In this document: in pieces, positions 1-8,268 of the stretch
Numbering within the stretch: position 1 is the first letter of the stretch
How the letters are laid out: the number at the start of each line of letters is the position of its first letter
DNA from: CAYRHS01 sp964424125
GTDB taxonomy: Bacteria; Actinomycetota; Acidimicrobiia; IMCC26256; JAOSJL01
DNA: 42,748 bases
Assembly (NCBI GenBank): GCA_964424125.1
Contig: CAYRHS010000004.1
Coordinates: 1-42,748, forward strand
Reading direction: 5' to 3'
The notes under the pieces: model-generated
The model's input: only the letters and a program-made list of their open reading frames with translations
Database searches by the model: none
What the model was told of the DNA's origin: nothing
Position numbers and translations under genes: made by a program

Positions 1-174
1 TTCTGCTCCGACGAACACGTCACCTTCGGGCCCACCCGACCGGTCGCCGTGGGCGATCGGGTGCGCGTGTGGCCGGCGCACGTCGACCCGACCGTCGCCT
101 ACCACGAACGGATCCACGTCGTCTCCGGTGACGACGTCGTCGACACCTGGCCCGTCGACCTCCGCGGCTGGTGA
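1..174 (+). CDS. D-threonine aldolase / D-serine dehydratase-like protein, C-terminal end (partial)
   Basis: Only the last 57 codons are in the window; the reading frame is open from base 1 and ends with TGA at 172-174. The fragment matches the C-terminal metal-binding barrel of the PLP-dependent D-threonine aldolase/DSD1 family: SDEH near the start, VGDRVRVWPAHVDPTV in the middle, and a VVDTWPVDLRGW end. In this family a His and a second residue two positions later bind the divalent metal next to PLP; here they are His and Asp in PAHVDP, the arrangement of D-threonine aldolases rather than the His/Cys pair of D-serine dehydratases (family knowledge). Substrate cannot be fixed from the fragment. 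It lies 45 nt upstream of the amidase gene on the same strand. Confidence 0.75.
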   Translation, partial: FCSDEHVTFGPTRPVAVGDRVRVWPAHVDPTVAYHERIHVVSGDDVVDTWPVDLRGW

Positions 175-206
175 GTCCCGGCGGGACGACGCGCGCACTC
201 GACCGC

Positions 207-212
207 TAGCGT
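207..212 (+). promoter_or_regulatory. -10-like hexamer TAGCGT, 7 nt before amidase start
   Basis: TAGCGT lies exactly 7 nt before the ATG at 220, where a sigma-70-type -10 element would place transcription initiation at or next to the start codon. No ribosome binding site precedes this ATG, which fits a leaderless mRNA. The same geometry recurs at other genes in the window. No convincing -35 is visible. Confidence 0.45.
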
Positions 213-219
213 GCCTCCC

Positions 220-1653
220 ATGACGGATGCCGCTTTCCTCGACGCCACGGCCCAGGCCGAGCTCGTCCGCTCCGGTGAGGTCAACCCCCAGGAGCTCGTG
301 GACGCGGCCATCACTCGCATCGAGAAGCTGAACGGCGCGCTCAACGCGGTGATCCGCGACCGCTTCGACCTGGCGCGCGCCGAAGCAGCCGGCGATCTTC
401 CCGACGGGCCGTTCCGCGGCGTGCCCATGGTCCTGAAGGACCACGACGGCGAGCTGGGCGGCGAGCCCGTGTACCACGGCATGCGAGCACTCGCCGAGGC
501 CGGGTTCATCGCCGACCACGATTCGTTCCTGATGCAGCGCTTCCGCGCCGCCGGCTTCGTGTTCGTCGGCAAGACCAACACCCCCGAGCTGGGACTCATG
601 CCCACGACCGAGCCCGAGCTCTACGGCCCCACGCACAACCCCTGGGACACCTCAAGGTCCCCCGGCGGCTCGAGTGGGGGCTCCGCCGCCGCGGTCGCGT
701 CGGGGATGGTGCCGGTCGGCCACGGCGGCGACGGCGGCGGCTCCATCCGCATCCCCGCCAGCGCGTGCGGGCTCGTGGGCCTGAAGCCCAGCCGGGGACG
801 TGTGCCCAACGGCCCGGGCGAGGAGGACCCGTGGTCGGGACTCATCTCCCGCCACGTCGTGAGCCGGAGCGTGCGCGATGCGGCGGCGATCCTCGACGCG
901 GTGGCGGGCCCCGAGCTCGGTGACCCGTACTGGGCGCCACCGCCGGAACGGCCGTTCCGCGACGAGGTCGGGGCCGACCCCGGACAGCTCCGCGTCGGGT
1001 TCGCGACCGTGAGCCCGCTGTCGCCCGTCGCACCCGAGTGCGTCGCCGCGGCCGAGCACACCGCCCGCCTCCTCGAGCAGGCCGGACACCACGTCGAGGA
1101 GGCGGCACCCGCCAAGATCGCCGAGGACCTCTCCGTGCTCGAGCACTTCATCGTGCTCCTCGCGGCCTGGACCAAGGCCGACCTCGAGACCTACGGCGCT
1201 CGGGCCTTCCGCGAGATCACGAGCAAGGACGTCGAGCCGGTCACCGCGTTCTACGCCGACAGCGCGCCGATGCACAGCGCCGCGCAGTACATCCACGCGA
1301 TCGAGGGGCTGAAGCGGTACGCGCGCGAGGTGATCCGCTGGTGGGCCGACTGGGACCTGCTCCTCACCCCCACCCTGGCCTCCGTCCCACCAAAGCTGGG
1401 GGAGCTGATCCCCGAAGGGGACGACGTGCTCGACGCGGTGATGCGTCAGACCGGCATGGCCGCGTTCACCGGCGTCTTCAACGCCACCGGACAGCCTGCG
1501 GTGTCGTTGCCCATGTCCTGGACCGACGACGGCCTGCCGGTCGGCGCCCAGCTCGTGGCGGCGCCGGCGCGCGAGGACGTGCTGATCCGGGTCGCGGCCC
1601 AGCTCGAGCAGGCCGCGCCGTGGGCCGACCGGCGCCCGCCGGTCGCTGCGTGA
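220..1653 (+). CDS. Amidase signature (AS) family amidohydrolase
   Basis: A complete 477-residue member of the amidase signature family, which hydrolyses carboxamides with a Ser-cisSer-Lys triad. Counting from the ATG at 220, the catalytic Lys is residue 73 (VLKDHDG), the bridging cis-Ser is residue 151 or 152 in PGGSSGGSAAA, and the nucleophile Ser is residue 175 in GGDGGGSIRIPA. Length is normal. A GTG at 220 minus 9 (211) is also in frame, but the ATG is preferred because a TAGCGT -10-like element sits 7 nt before it. The stop at 1653 is 1 nt from the next gene's GTG, so the protein is probably made with the AtuA pair. It is clearly not the GatA of this genome, which is at 20193-21623. The real substrate is unknown; a role in catabolism of an amide or acyl compound is inference. 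Confidence 0.85.
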   Translation: MTDAAFLDATAQAELVRSGEVNPQELVDAAITRIEKLNGALNAVIRDRFDLARAEAAGDLPDGPFRGVPMVLKDHDGELGGEPVYHGMRALAEAGFIADHDSFLMQRFRAAGFVFVGKTNTPELGLMPTTEPELYGPTHNPWDTSRSPGGSSGGSAAAVASGMVPVGHGGDGGGSIRIPASACGLVGLKPSRGRVPNGPGEEDPWSGLISRHVVSRSVRDAAAILDAVAGPELGDPYWAPPPERPFRDEVGADPGQLRVGFATVSPLSPVAPECVAAAEHTARLLEQAGHHVEEAAPAKIAEDLSVLEHFIVLLAAWTKADLETYGARAFREITSKDVEPVTAFYADSAPMHSAAQYIHAIEGLKRYAREVIRWWADWDLLLTPTLASVPPKLGELIPEGDDVLDAVMRQTGMAAFTGVFNATGQPAVSLPMSWTDDGLPVGAQLVAAPAREDVLIRVAAQLEQAAPWADRRPPVAA

Positions 1654-1654
1654 C

Positions 1655-3013
1655 GTGGTCCGCATCGGAGGCGGCCAGGGGTTCTACGGAGACACCCCGA
1701 GCTCGGTCGAGCGACTCCTCGCCGACGGCGTCGACTACCTCTGCCTGGAGGCCCTCGCCGAGCTGACGCTGGCGATCCTCCAGAAGGACCGCCAGCGCGA
1801 CGAGACGCGGGGCTACACGCGGGACCTCCCCCTGTACCTCGGGGCTGCGCTGCCCGCGATCGTGGACGGGCGCACGAAGGTCATCACTAACGCGGGCGGG
1901 GTCAACCCCGCGGCGGCGGGCCGGGCCGCGATCGAGGCCGCACGGGAGCTCGGCGCGTCGGGCCTTCGCGTCGCGACGGTGCTCGGCGACGACCTGACGA
2001 ACCGTCTCGACGAGCTGCGCGCCGCGGGGGTCTCCCTCGAGCACCTCGACACCGGCGCCGCCTTCGATCCCACCACGGAACCTCGCTTCGCCGCCGCGTA
2101 CCTGGGCGCGCGCCCGATCGTGGAGGCGCTCGAGCAGGGCGCCGACGTCGTCATTACGGGCCGGGTCGCCGACGCGGCCTTGTTCCTCGCGCCGTGTGTC
2201 GCCGAGCACGGATGGGCGTGGGACGACTGGGACCGGCTCGCGGCCGGAGTGCTCGTCGGGCACCTGCTCGAGTGCTCGGGCCAGTCGACGGGCGGCAACT
2301 ACTCCGGAGACTGGTGGAGTCTGCCCGAGCCGTGGGAGCTGCCGTACCCGATCGCCGAGGTCGACCCCGACGGGTCCGCGGTCATCACCAAGCCGGCAGG
2401 TTCCGGCGGTCGGGTGAGCGTCGACACGCTCCGCCATCAGCTGCTCTACGAGGTCCTCGATCCGACCCGATATCTGTCCCCGGACGTCGTCGCCGACTTC
2501 ACCTCGGCACGCTTCGACGACCTCGGGAGCGATCGGGTGCGGATAACGGAGGTCCGAGGCGCCCCGGCGACCGACAGCTACAAGTTGCTCGTCGCGTCGC
2601 ACGCGGGCTGGTCCGGGGAAGCGCGGCTGGGGTTCGGGTGGCCCGATGCGGCGGAGAAGGCGAAGGCGACCGCGGCGATCTTCAAGCGGCGCGTCGAGAT
2701 GGCGGGACTCGACGTCGCCGAATGGTGCTTCGAGTACTGGGGCGTGGACGCGCTCGGCGGACCGACGGTGCCTCCGAGCGAGTGCGAACCACCCGACATC
2801 GTGCTCCGGGCCGCGTGGCGCTGCGACGACCAGACGACCGCGGGTCTGGTCGGGCGCGAGCTCGTACCCTTGACCCTCTCGGGCCCGGCGCCCGGGCTCA
2901 CCACCGCGGGCCGAGCCGCACGTCATCCGAGCGAGCTGCTGAACATCTGGCCCACGCTCGTCGACAAGGCGCTGGTCGACCGGGACGTGCGGGTCGTCGT
3001 GGAGGAGGTCTGA
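1655..3013 (+). CDS. AtuA family protein (DUF1446, acyclic terpene utilization)
   Basis: A 452-residue protein beginning at GTG 1655 with VRIGGGQGFYGDTP, followed by DYLCLEALAELTLAIL and TNAGGVNP, the signature stretches of the AtuA/DUF1446 family. AtuA is encoded in the citronellol/geraniol degradation cluster of Pseudomonas, but its biochemical step has not been settled to my knowledge. The gene follows the amidase stop by one base and its own stop overlaps the next start (TGATG at 3011-3015), so the three genes form an operon. In many genomes the AtuA core and its small C-terminal domain are fused; here they are separate. Assignment to the family is firm, while a role in terpene or acyl-CoA catabolism is only inferred. 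Confidence 0.85.
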   Translation: MVRIGGGQGFYGDTPSSVERLLADGVDYLCLEALAELTLAILQKDRQRDETRGYTRDLPLYLGAALPAIVDGRTKVITNAGGVNPAAAGRAAIEAARELGASGLRVATVLGDDLTNRLDELRAAGVSLEHLDTGAAFDPTTEPRFAAAYLGARPIVEALEQGADVVITGRVADAALFLAPCVAEHGWAWDDWDRLAAGVLVGHLLECSGQSTGGNYSGDWWSLPEPWELPYPIAEVDPDGSAVITKPAGSGGRVSVDTLRHQLLYEVLDPTRYLSPDVVADFTSARFDDLGSDRVRITEVRGAPATDSYKLLVASHAGWSGEARLGFGWPDAAEKAKATAAIFKRRVEMAGLDVAEWCFEYWGVDALGGPTVPPSECEPPDIVLRAAWRCDDQTTAGLVGRELVPLTLSGPAPGLTTAGRAARHPSELLNIWPTLVDKALVDRDVRVVVEEV

Positions 3014-3393
3014 TGGCTCGTCTCGCGTTGCGAGAGCTGTGCGGCTTCCGCGCCGGCGACAAGGGCGACCTCGTGAACGTGGCGCTCTTCGCGGACGACG
3101 ACGAGGTCTGGGACGTGATCCGACGCGAGGTCACGGCCGCACGGGTGAAGGAGCACTTCGGGTCGTTGGTCCGGGGAACGGTGGACCGGTACGAGGCTCC
3201 GAACGTCCAGGCGCTGAACTTCGTCCTCCACGGCGCGCTCGGCGGGGGTGGTCCCCGGACGCTGCGTTCCGACAACCTGGGCAAGACCTTCGGCGGGGCG
3301 CTCGTCCGCCTCGAGATCGACGTCCCCGAGTCGCTGGCGGGCCGCCGTCGTCCGCGCCCCGACGTCTCCTGGGCCAACCACATGGGTGTCTGA
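3013..3393 (+). CDS. AtuA-associated small domain protein
   Basis: A 126-residue protein starting at ATG 3013, which shares one base with the AtuA stop codon; a strong GGAGGAG ribosome binding site lies at about 3001-3007 inside the end of the atuA gene, so translation is coupled. The sequence (LCGFRAGDKGDLVNVALFA near the N-terminus, then YEAPNVQALNFVLHGALGGGG and a LGKTFGGALVRLEI segment) matches the small alpha/beta domain usually found at the C-terminus of AtuA proteins or as a stand-alone partner. It probably forms a complex with the AtuA core encoded just upstream. No catalytic residues are known for it. Confidence 0.8.
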   Translation: MARLALRELCGFRAGDKGDLVNVALFADDDEVWDVIRREVTAARVKEHFGSLVRGTVDRYEAPNVQALNFVLHGALGGGGPRTLRSDNLGKTFGGALVRLEIDVPESLAGRRRPRPDVSWANHMGV

Positions 3394-3412
3394 GCCTGCG
3401 CCGGACAGGAGC

Positions 3413-4918
3413 TCAGGAAGCGACGGCCCGAGCGGGGGCCACCTCGATCCGGTCCCGGCCGGCCGCCTTGGCCGCGTAGAGGGCGACATCCGCCCGCCGC
3501 AGTGTCTCGTCGGGTGCCTCGTCGGGGAGGGCGACGGCGATGCCCGCCGAGAACGTCGTGGCCCCGGATCGCTGCTCCCATGCCTGCTTCGCACGGTCCA
3601 TCGCGGCGCGGGCGCCGCCGGCGCCCGCGCCGGCGAACACGAGCGCGAACTCCTCCCCGCCGTAGCGCGCCACGCAATCGCCGCCCCGCGCCACCCCGCG
3701 GAGGCAATCCGCCATCGTTCGAAGGACCTCGTCGCCGGCATCGTGACCTTCCCGGTCGTTGACCAGCTTGAAACGGTCGAGGTCGACGATGACGACCGCG
3801 TCGCCGGGTTGGATCCGATCCAGGGCTCGGGCGTACGAGCGGCGGTTGGCCAGGCTGGTGAGCGCGTCGGTCTGTGCTTCACGGGCGAGCCGCTCCGTGG
3901 AGCGGATCCGCTCGATCGCTCGCCCCGCCTCTTCCGCGAGCAGCTCGAGCTCGTAGCGCGTGCCGGCCGGAACGCGTGCCCGTGCTCCCCGCCAGAGCAG
4001 CGCGAGCACGCCGAGCACCCCGGGCCTGCCGACGAGTGGAACCAGGAACGCGCTCCGCACGGCCAGCGCGGCGACGAGGTGGTCCGCCCACGGGCCCTGG
4101 CCACCGAGCTCGGGGAGCATCACCGGCGTCCCGGCCCGCAGGAGTGCCGACGTGCCGTCGTCCTCCACCGCGAGCTCGAAGCTCACGCGCCCGGCGACGC
4201 TCGGATGGCCGGCCACGGCCCGCACGACGTGGCGATCGGCGCGAACGCGCTCGAGAAGGAAGGACACGCCCACGTCCGCGTCGCTCAGCGCGGCTCCGAG
4301 TGCGGCGATGACCTCCGCGGCGTCTTCCTCGTGCCCCGCGCGATTGAGCGACCGAACGCCCTGGAGCAGCCGAGCCACCGAACGTTCCGCTCGTTGCTGA
4401 CGGAGGTGGCCGACGGCGAGCAACTCGCCGATGACCACCGACAGCGGGAGCGCCATCGCCAGGTTGGTGACGGCAACCGCGCTCCAACCGCCGAAGGCGC
4501 CGACCGTGAGGATCGAGGCCAGCGCGACAGGTCCGAGCGCCACCACCATGGCGGGACGCTGCGTCACTCCGACGTAGATGAACGGAACCGGGTAGACGGC
4601 CACGTAGTAGTCGAGGGTTCCGCCACCGACGATGACCGCCACCGTCAGGACGGCAAGGCCGGACACCGGGTACACGAGCTGGACGCGCTCGTCGAGCCGC
4701 TTCCACGGAAGGACGAATGCGGTGGAACCGATGAGGATCGTGAGCAAGCCCGCGAGCGGCTCGAGCCCCGCACCGTCCGAATCCGGGATGAACGCCGAGA
4801 GCACGAGCACGACCGCACCCGCGCCCATCAGCAGGGAACCTCCCAGCCAACCGGCCCAGGTGCGGCGGTCGAGGGTGCCGCGCTGTCCTCGGTTCACCGG
4901 CCGTGCTCGCGCAAGCAT
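3413..4918 (-). CDS. Membrane-bound GAF-GGDEF diguanylate cyclase
   Basis: A 501-residue protein. The start at 4918 is chosen because a perfect GGAGGGG precedes it by 4 nt; an in-frame ATG at 4999 would give 27 more residues without such a site. Residues 22-170 form about six hydrophobic segments (membrane sensor region), residues about 185-340 look like a GAF domain, and residues 345-495 are a GGDEF domain. The active site is GGEEF at 420-424, and an RGGD I-site lies five residues before it, so product inhibition is expected. The enzyme should make c-di-GMP from two GTP at the inner membrane face. Unlike the pair at 12516-15115, its GAF region lacks the conserved cysteines. The 153-nt leader upstream is structured. 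Confidence 0.9.
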   Translation of the reverse strand: MLARARPVNRGQRGTLDRRTWAGWLGGSLLMGAGAVVLVLSAFIPDSDGAGLEPLAGLLTILIGSTAFVLPWKRLDERVQLVYPVSGLAVLTVAVIVGGGTLDYYVAVYPVPFIYVGVTQRPAMVVALGPVALASILTVGAFGGWSAVAVTNLAMALPLSVVIGELLAVGHLRQQRAERSVARLLQGVRSLNRAGHEEDAAEVIAALGAALSDADVGVSFLLERVRADRHVVRAVAGHPSVAGRVSFELAVEDDGTSALLRAGTPVMLPELGGQGPWADHLVAALAVRSAFLVPLVGRPGVLGVLALLWRGARARVPAGTRYELELLAEEAGRAIERIRSTERLAREAQTDALTSLANRRSYARALDRIQPGDAVVIVDLDRFKLVNDREGHDAGDEVLRTMADCLRGVARGGDCVARYGGEEFALVFAGAGAGGARAAMDRAKQAWEQRSGATTFSAGIAVALPDEAPDETLRRADVALYAAKAAGRDRIEVAPARAVAS

Positions 4919-5070
4919 GCAACCCCTCCATCGGCCGGAGTTCCGGGGCAAACAGCCATTCGCGACGTCTACAGCCGCCGTCACCGCGAATTCCCGCATT
5001 CCGCCGGGACCTTTGCACCAGTCGGGGCGAAGGTGCAGGAAGCGGTGATTGCGCGGACGGAGGTGGGGGC
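4919..5070 (-). promoter_or_regulatory. Structured 5' leader of diguanylate cyclase gene (possible riboswitch-like element)
   Basis: The stretch between cydB and the cyclase start holds, in minus-strand sense, a perfect TGCACC/GGTGCA stem (plus-strand 5014-5019 and 5032-5037, 12-nt loop) immediately followed by AAAGG, and near the gene a GAATGGCTGTTTGCC segment. Both bits resemble pieces of the GEMM-I c-di-GMP riboswitch (GGnGCAAAGcC and GAnGGCnGGGUUGCC), but the 5' GGGCAAACC arm and the GNRA loop are missing. It is a leader of interest rather than an identified riboswitch. Confidence 0.25.
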
Positions 5071-5071
5071 C

Positions 5072-6136
5072 TCAGCCGGCCGCGGCGTCGGCTGCCGGCG
5101 GCGGGGACTCGAGCGGAGTCTCCTCGACGAGCTCGCCCTTGTTGACGAGCACGAAGAGATAGATGAGGGCGGGCACGAGGATGACGAGGCCGACCGCGAC
5201 CACGCCGACGACCACGGCGAGCGTGGCGTTCGACCCGGCCGCGTCCTCGACCGTGATCCCCGCCGTACCACCGCGAGGCTCGAGCATGTTCGGCCAGAGG
5301 GCCACGCCCCAGGCCCACACCACCATGACGACCGCGAGCGCAGCGCTCACGCGTGCCTCCGCATAGCGGCGATCCCAGATGAACGCGAGCGTCACGATAC
5401 CGGCGACCACCGAGACGATGATCAGGACCAGCGCCCGTCCCGTCAGGTCGTCGTACAGGTTCGTGGCGTCCTCGCGCAGGATGAAGATCCCGCCGATCGC
5501 GACCGCGCCCGTGACGAGCGCGGCGCCGATCGCGCGCCACCGGAACGCCTCCGTCAGTTGTTCGTCCCCCGAGTGGCGGGCGTTGTCACAGAGGTATACC
5601 GCGGCGAGGAACGCGCACACGACGACCGCGAGGACACCGCCGAGGACGGAGGTCGCGTTCCACCAGCTCGTGATCTCGTTGCCCGCGGCGTTGCCGACCG
5701 GGACCCGTCCCGAAGCGATAGCACCGGCGATGGTTCCGAAGAAGAAAGGAGTGATGATCGATGACAGCGCGAAGATCGCGCCGAAGAACCGCTGCTCGTC
5801 GACGCGCACAACCTCTTTGCGAAACGCGAACGCCGAGCCGCGCAGGATGATCCCGAACGCCGCGAGGAGCAGCGGAACGTACAGGGTCGACATGATCGAG
5901 CTGAAGACGACGGAGAAGCAGGTCCACAACAACACGAGCGCGAAGATGATCCAGATGTGATTCGTCTCCCACACCGGCCCGATCGACTGCTCGATCAGCG
6001 CGCGCATCGGTCGCCCCTTCTTCGCCCCGCCCGCGGTGAGGTCCCAGAACCCGGCACCGAAGTCCGCGCCCGCGAGGACCGCGTAGGCGGAGATGGCGAT
6101 GAAGAGGACCACGGCGAGGATGTCGGCGAGGATCAT
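5072..6136 (-). CDS. cydB: Cytochrome bd ubiquinol oxidase subunit II
   Basis: A 354-residue integral membrane protein with the CydB hallmark YAVLAGADFGAGFWDL near residue 20, WETNHIWIIFALVLLWTCF near residue 60, and eight to nine hydrophobic segments. CydB is the second subunit of the bd-type terminal oxidase, which reduces O2 to water with quinol and works at low oxygen. Its ATG at 6136 overlaps the cydA stop by 4 nt, so the two are translationally coupled. The C-terminal tail after the last membrane segment is short and charged. No cydC/cydD exporter genes are seen downstream; the next gene is a diguanylate cyclase. Confidence 0.95.
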   Translation of the reverse strand: MILADILAVVLFIAISAYAVLAGADFGAGFWDLTAGGAKKGRPMRALIEQSIGPVWETNHIWIIFALVLLWTCFSVVFSSIMSTLYVPLLLAAFGIILRGSAFAFRKEVVRVDEQRFFGAIFALSSIITPFFFGTIAGAIASGRVPVGNAAGNEITSWWNATSVLGGVLAVVVCAFLAAVYLCDNARHSGDEQLTEAFRWRAIGAALVTGAVAIGGIFILREDATNLYDDLTGRALVLIIVSVVAGIVTLAFIWDRRYAEARVSAALAVVMVVWAWGVALWPNMLEPRGGTAGITVEDAAGSNATLAVVVGVVAVGLVILVPALIYLFVLVNKGELVEETPLESPPPAADAAAG

Positions 6137-7569
6137 CCGACACCTACCTGCTCACGGTCGACCGGCTTGCGTGGCTCCTGCGGTGCCTGGAAGTCGATCG
6201 GCGAGCGCGCGAGCCGACGCAGCACGTAGATCGCGCCGACCGTGAGGGCCGTGTAGACGGCCAGCAGCGCGAAGTAGCCGGCGCGCAGGCCGGAGGCGGC
6301 GCTGACCGCGTCCTCGACCCGAAAGATGTCGTAGACGATCCAGGGTTGTCGACCGACCTCGGTGACGATCCAGCCACAGATGAGCGCGACACACACGAGT
6401 GGCGCGGCGACCACGGCAGCTCGCCAGAACCAGCGGGTTTCGGGGAGTCGACGTTTCCGCCACCACACGAAGCCGAAGAAAAGGCCGAGCAGCAGGAGAC
6501 CGCTGCCGATGAACACCATGCCCTGGAACGCGAACCGCACCGTGTTGACCGAGGGTTGATCGGCGACGGGCACGGTGTCCAGACCCTGGATGGTCGCGTC
6601 GGGATCGTGGTCGGCGAGGATTGACAGGCCATCGGGGATCCCGATCCCGTAGACGACCTCGTTCCCGTTGTACCAACCCAGGAAGTGCAGCGTCGCGCCG
6701 GAGGTCGTCTCGCCCAGCCCCTCCTGGGCAGCGAGCTTGATCGGCTGGTGCTGTCCGACGTACTGGGCGGACCAGTCGCCGACCGCGAGCTGGAGCGGCG
6801 TCGCCATCGCCGCGATCGAGAACGGGATGATGAATGCGAGTCGGTGGTAGCGGTCGCGCTTGCCCTTCAACCACGCGTATGCGTACACACCCGCGATCAC
6901 GAACCCTGCGACCATGAAGGCCGCCAGGAGCATGTGGACGATCTCGTGCCACAGGGCCGAGTTGAACACCGCCGACCACGGCTTGATGTTGGTGACGTCG
7001 ATGGCCGACGGATCCGTGCCGGCCGGGATCGACTGCCCGGCCGCGAGCGGTTCGCCGTTGATCTCGACGGTGAAACCCTTGGGGCCGTTCATCCAGCCGT
7101 TCGCCGCGATCACCCAGAACGCGGCGAGGAGCCCGGCGAACGCGACCGGGAGTCCCGTCAGGAAGTGGACCTTGGGCTTCAAGCGGTTCCAGCCGTACAG
7201 GTAGATCGCCAGGAAGATCGCCTCGATGAAGAACGCGAAGCCCTCGAGCGCGAACGGGATTCCGAACACGTCGCCGAAATGGCCCATGAACTCGGGCCAG
7301 AGGATCCCGAACTCGAACGAGAGGATCGTCCCGGAGACGGCCCCGACCGCGAAGAGCACCCCCATGGCCTTCGACCAGCGACGCGCGATCGTGCGGTAGA
7401 GCTCGTCGCCCGTGCGGAGGAAGCGCCACTCGGTGAAGAGCATGAACGATGGGAAGGCGACCCCGAAGCAGGCGATGATCATGTGCCACCCCAACGACAC
7501 GGCCATCTGCTGGCGCGCGTAGAAGAGGTCTGGCTGGTCGACGCCGATGATCGACACGAGGTGCGTCAC
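6133..7569 (-). CDS. cydA: Cytochrome bd ubiquinol oxidase subunit I
   Basis: A 478-residue membrane protein from GTG 7569. It contains the N-terminal SLGWHMIIACFGVAFP segment with the heme-ligand His at residue 29, the FALEGFAFFIEAIF helix with the conserved acidic residues, a second heme-ligand His in WHEIVHML, a Met ligand candidate in FQGMVFIG and GWIVTEVGRQPW near the C-terminus. These are the heme b558, b595 and d and quinol-site elements of CydA. The Q-loop is of the short type. The gene starts 12 nt after the HdeD-like gene and overlaps cydB, so hdeD-like, cydA and cydB look like one transcription unit. Confidence 0.95.
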   Translation of the reverse strand: MTHLVSIIGVDQPDLFYARQQMAVSLGWHMIIACFGVAFPSFMLFTEWRFLRTGDELYRTIARRWSKAMGVLFAVGAVSGTILSFEFGILWPEFMGHFGDVFGIPFALEGFAFFIEAIFLAIYLYGWNRLKPKVHFLTGLPVAFAGLLAAFWVIAANGWMNGPKGFTVEINGEPLAAGQSIPAGTDPSAIDVTNIKPWSAVFNSALWHEIVHMLLAAFMVAGFVIAGVYAYAWLKGKRDRYHRLAFIIPFSIAAMATPLQLAVGDWSAQYVGQHQPIKLAAQEGLGETTSGATLHFLGWYNGNEVVYGIGIPDGLSILADHDPDATIQGLDTVPVADQPSVNTVRFAFQGMVFIGSGLLLLGLFFGFVWWRKRRLPETRWFWRAAVVAAPLVCVALICGWIVTEVGRQPWIVYDIFRVEDAVSAASGLRAGYFALLAVYTALTVGAIYVLRRLARSPIDFQAPQEPRKPVDREQVGVG

Positions 7570-7581
7570 CGGATCATCCGC

Positions 7582-8199
7582 TCACGAATCGGCCAGGCCC
7601 AGGTCACGCTTGTTCTCCTCCCAGCGCTGCTTCGCGTCGCGCATCATGAACGACGCGACGATCTCGATGACACCCCAGATCATCATCTGGAGCCCGAAGA
7701 TCGTCACGACGACCACGAGCGTCACACCCGGCCACGCCAGAGCCAGGAGGCCGAGGAACACGGACACGATGCCGCGGATCAGGTAGAGCCACCAGTGGCG
7801 CGTGTGCGTGCTCATCAACGAGTTGACGACGTCGAAGACGCCCCAGACCACGAGGGACCATCCGATGATCACGGCGAGGACGAACAACGTGCGACCGGGC
7901 CATGCGAAGGTCAGGATGCCGGCGCCGACGGCGAGTAGGCCGGCGATCGCCCCCAGCCACCCCCATCTCCCCTCCCGACCGGCAATCGCCCCCGCGAGCT
8001 GCGCGATCCCCCAGACGACGAGGAACGCACCGATGAACACCGCGAGCGTCAGGAGGGTGACGGACTCGAACGAGAGCACGATCGCGCCGAAGAGGACCGA
8101 GAGGATGCCCGCCACCAGGTAGAGCCACCAGACGCGACGTGCGGCGCCGGCGAAGTCGTCGACCGCCTCGATCTGCTCGGGCGTCATCGGGGCCGTCAT
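7582..8199 (-). CDS. HdeD family (DUF308) membrane protein
   Basis: A 205-residue protein from ATG 8199, which is preceded by GGAGG at 5-nt spacing; a longer in-frame start at 8235 lacks this. It has six hydrophobic segments arranged as three repeats with the recurring pattern LTFAWPG / ALAWPG and a WxxxxIxGI motif, typical of HdeD/DUF308 proteins, and a charged cytoplasmic tail (residues about 185-205). HdeD was named for acid resistance in enteric bacteria, but the actinobacterial members have no defined activity. Its position 12 nt before cydA suggests co-expression with the bd oxidase, possibly as a stress-linked membrane factor (inference). Confidence 0.85.
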   Translation of the reverse strand: MTAPMTPEQIEAVDDFAGAARRVWWLYLVAGILSVLFGAIVLSFESVTLLTLAVFIGAFLVVWGIAQLAGAIAGREGRWGWLGAIAGLLAVGAGILTFAWPGRTLFVLAVIIGWSLVVWGVFDVVNSLMSTHTRHWWLYLIRGIVSVFLGLLALAWPGVTLVVVVTIFGLQMMIWGVIEIVASFMMRDAKQRWEENKRDLGLADS

Positions 8200-8233
8200 C
8201 GTCGCCTCCGCGTGGGTGGGCTGACCGGCGGAC

Positions 8234-8239
8234 ACTCTA
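8234..8239 (-). promoter_or_regulatory. Candidate -10 (TAGAGT) for hdeD-cydAB
   Basis: On the minus strand TAGAGT lies 34 nt before the hdeD-like ATG, in the only gap (about 70 nt) between plsY and this gene. It could start a hdeD-cydA-cydB transcript separate from the ilv-plsY operon. No clear -35 is visible. Confidence 0.3.
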
Positions 8240-8268
8240 GGGCCCCTGCCGCCGTGCGTGCGCGACGC

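Noticed and set aside
3248..5764. 838-codon plus-strand frame opposite the first diguanylate cyclase and cydB
   Set aside because: Antisense to two firmly identified genes and has no recognisable domain.
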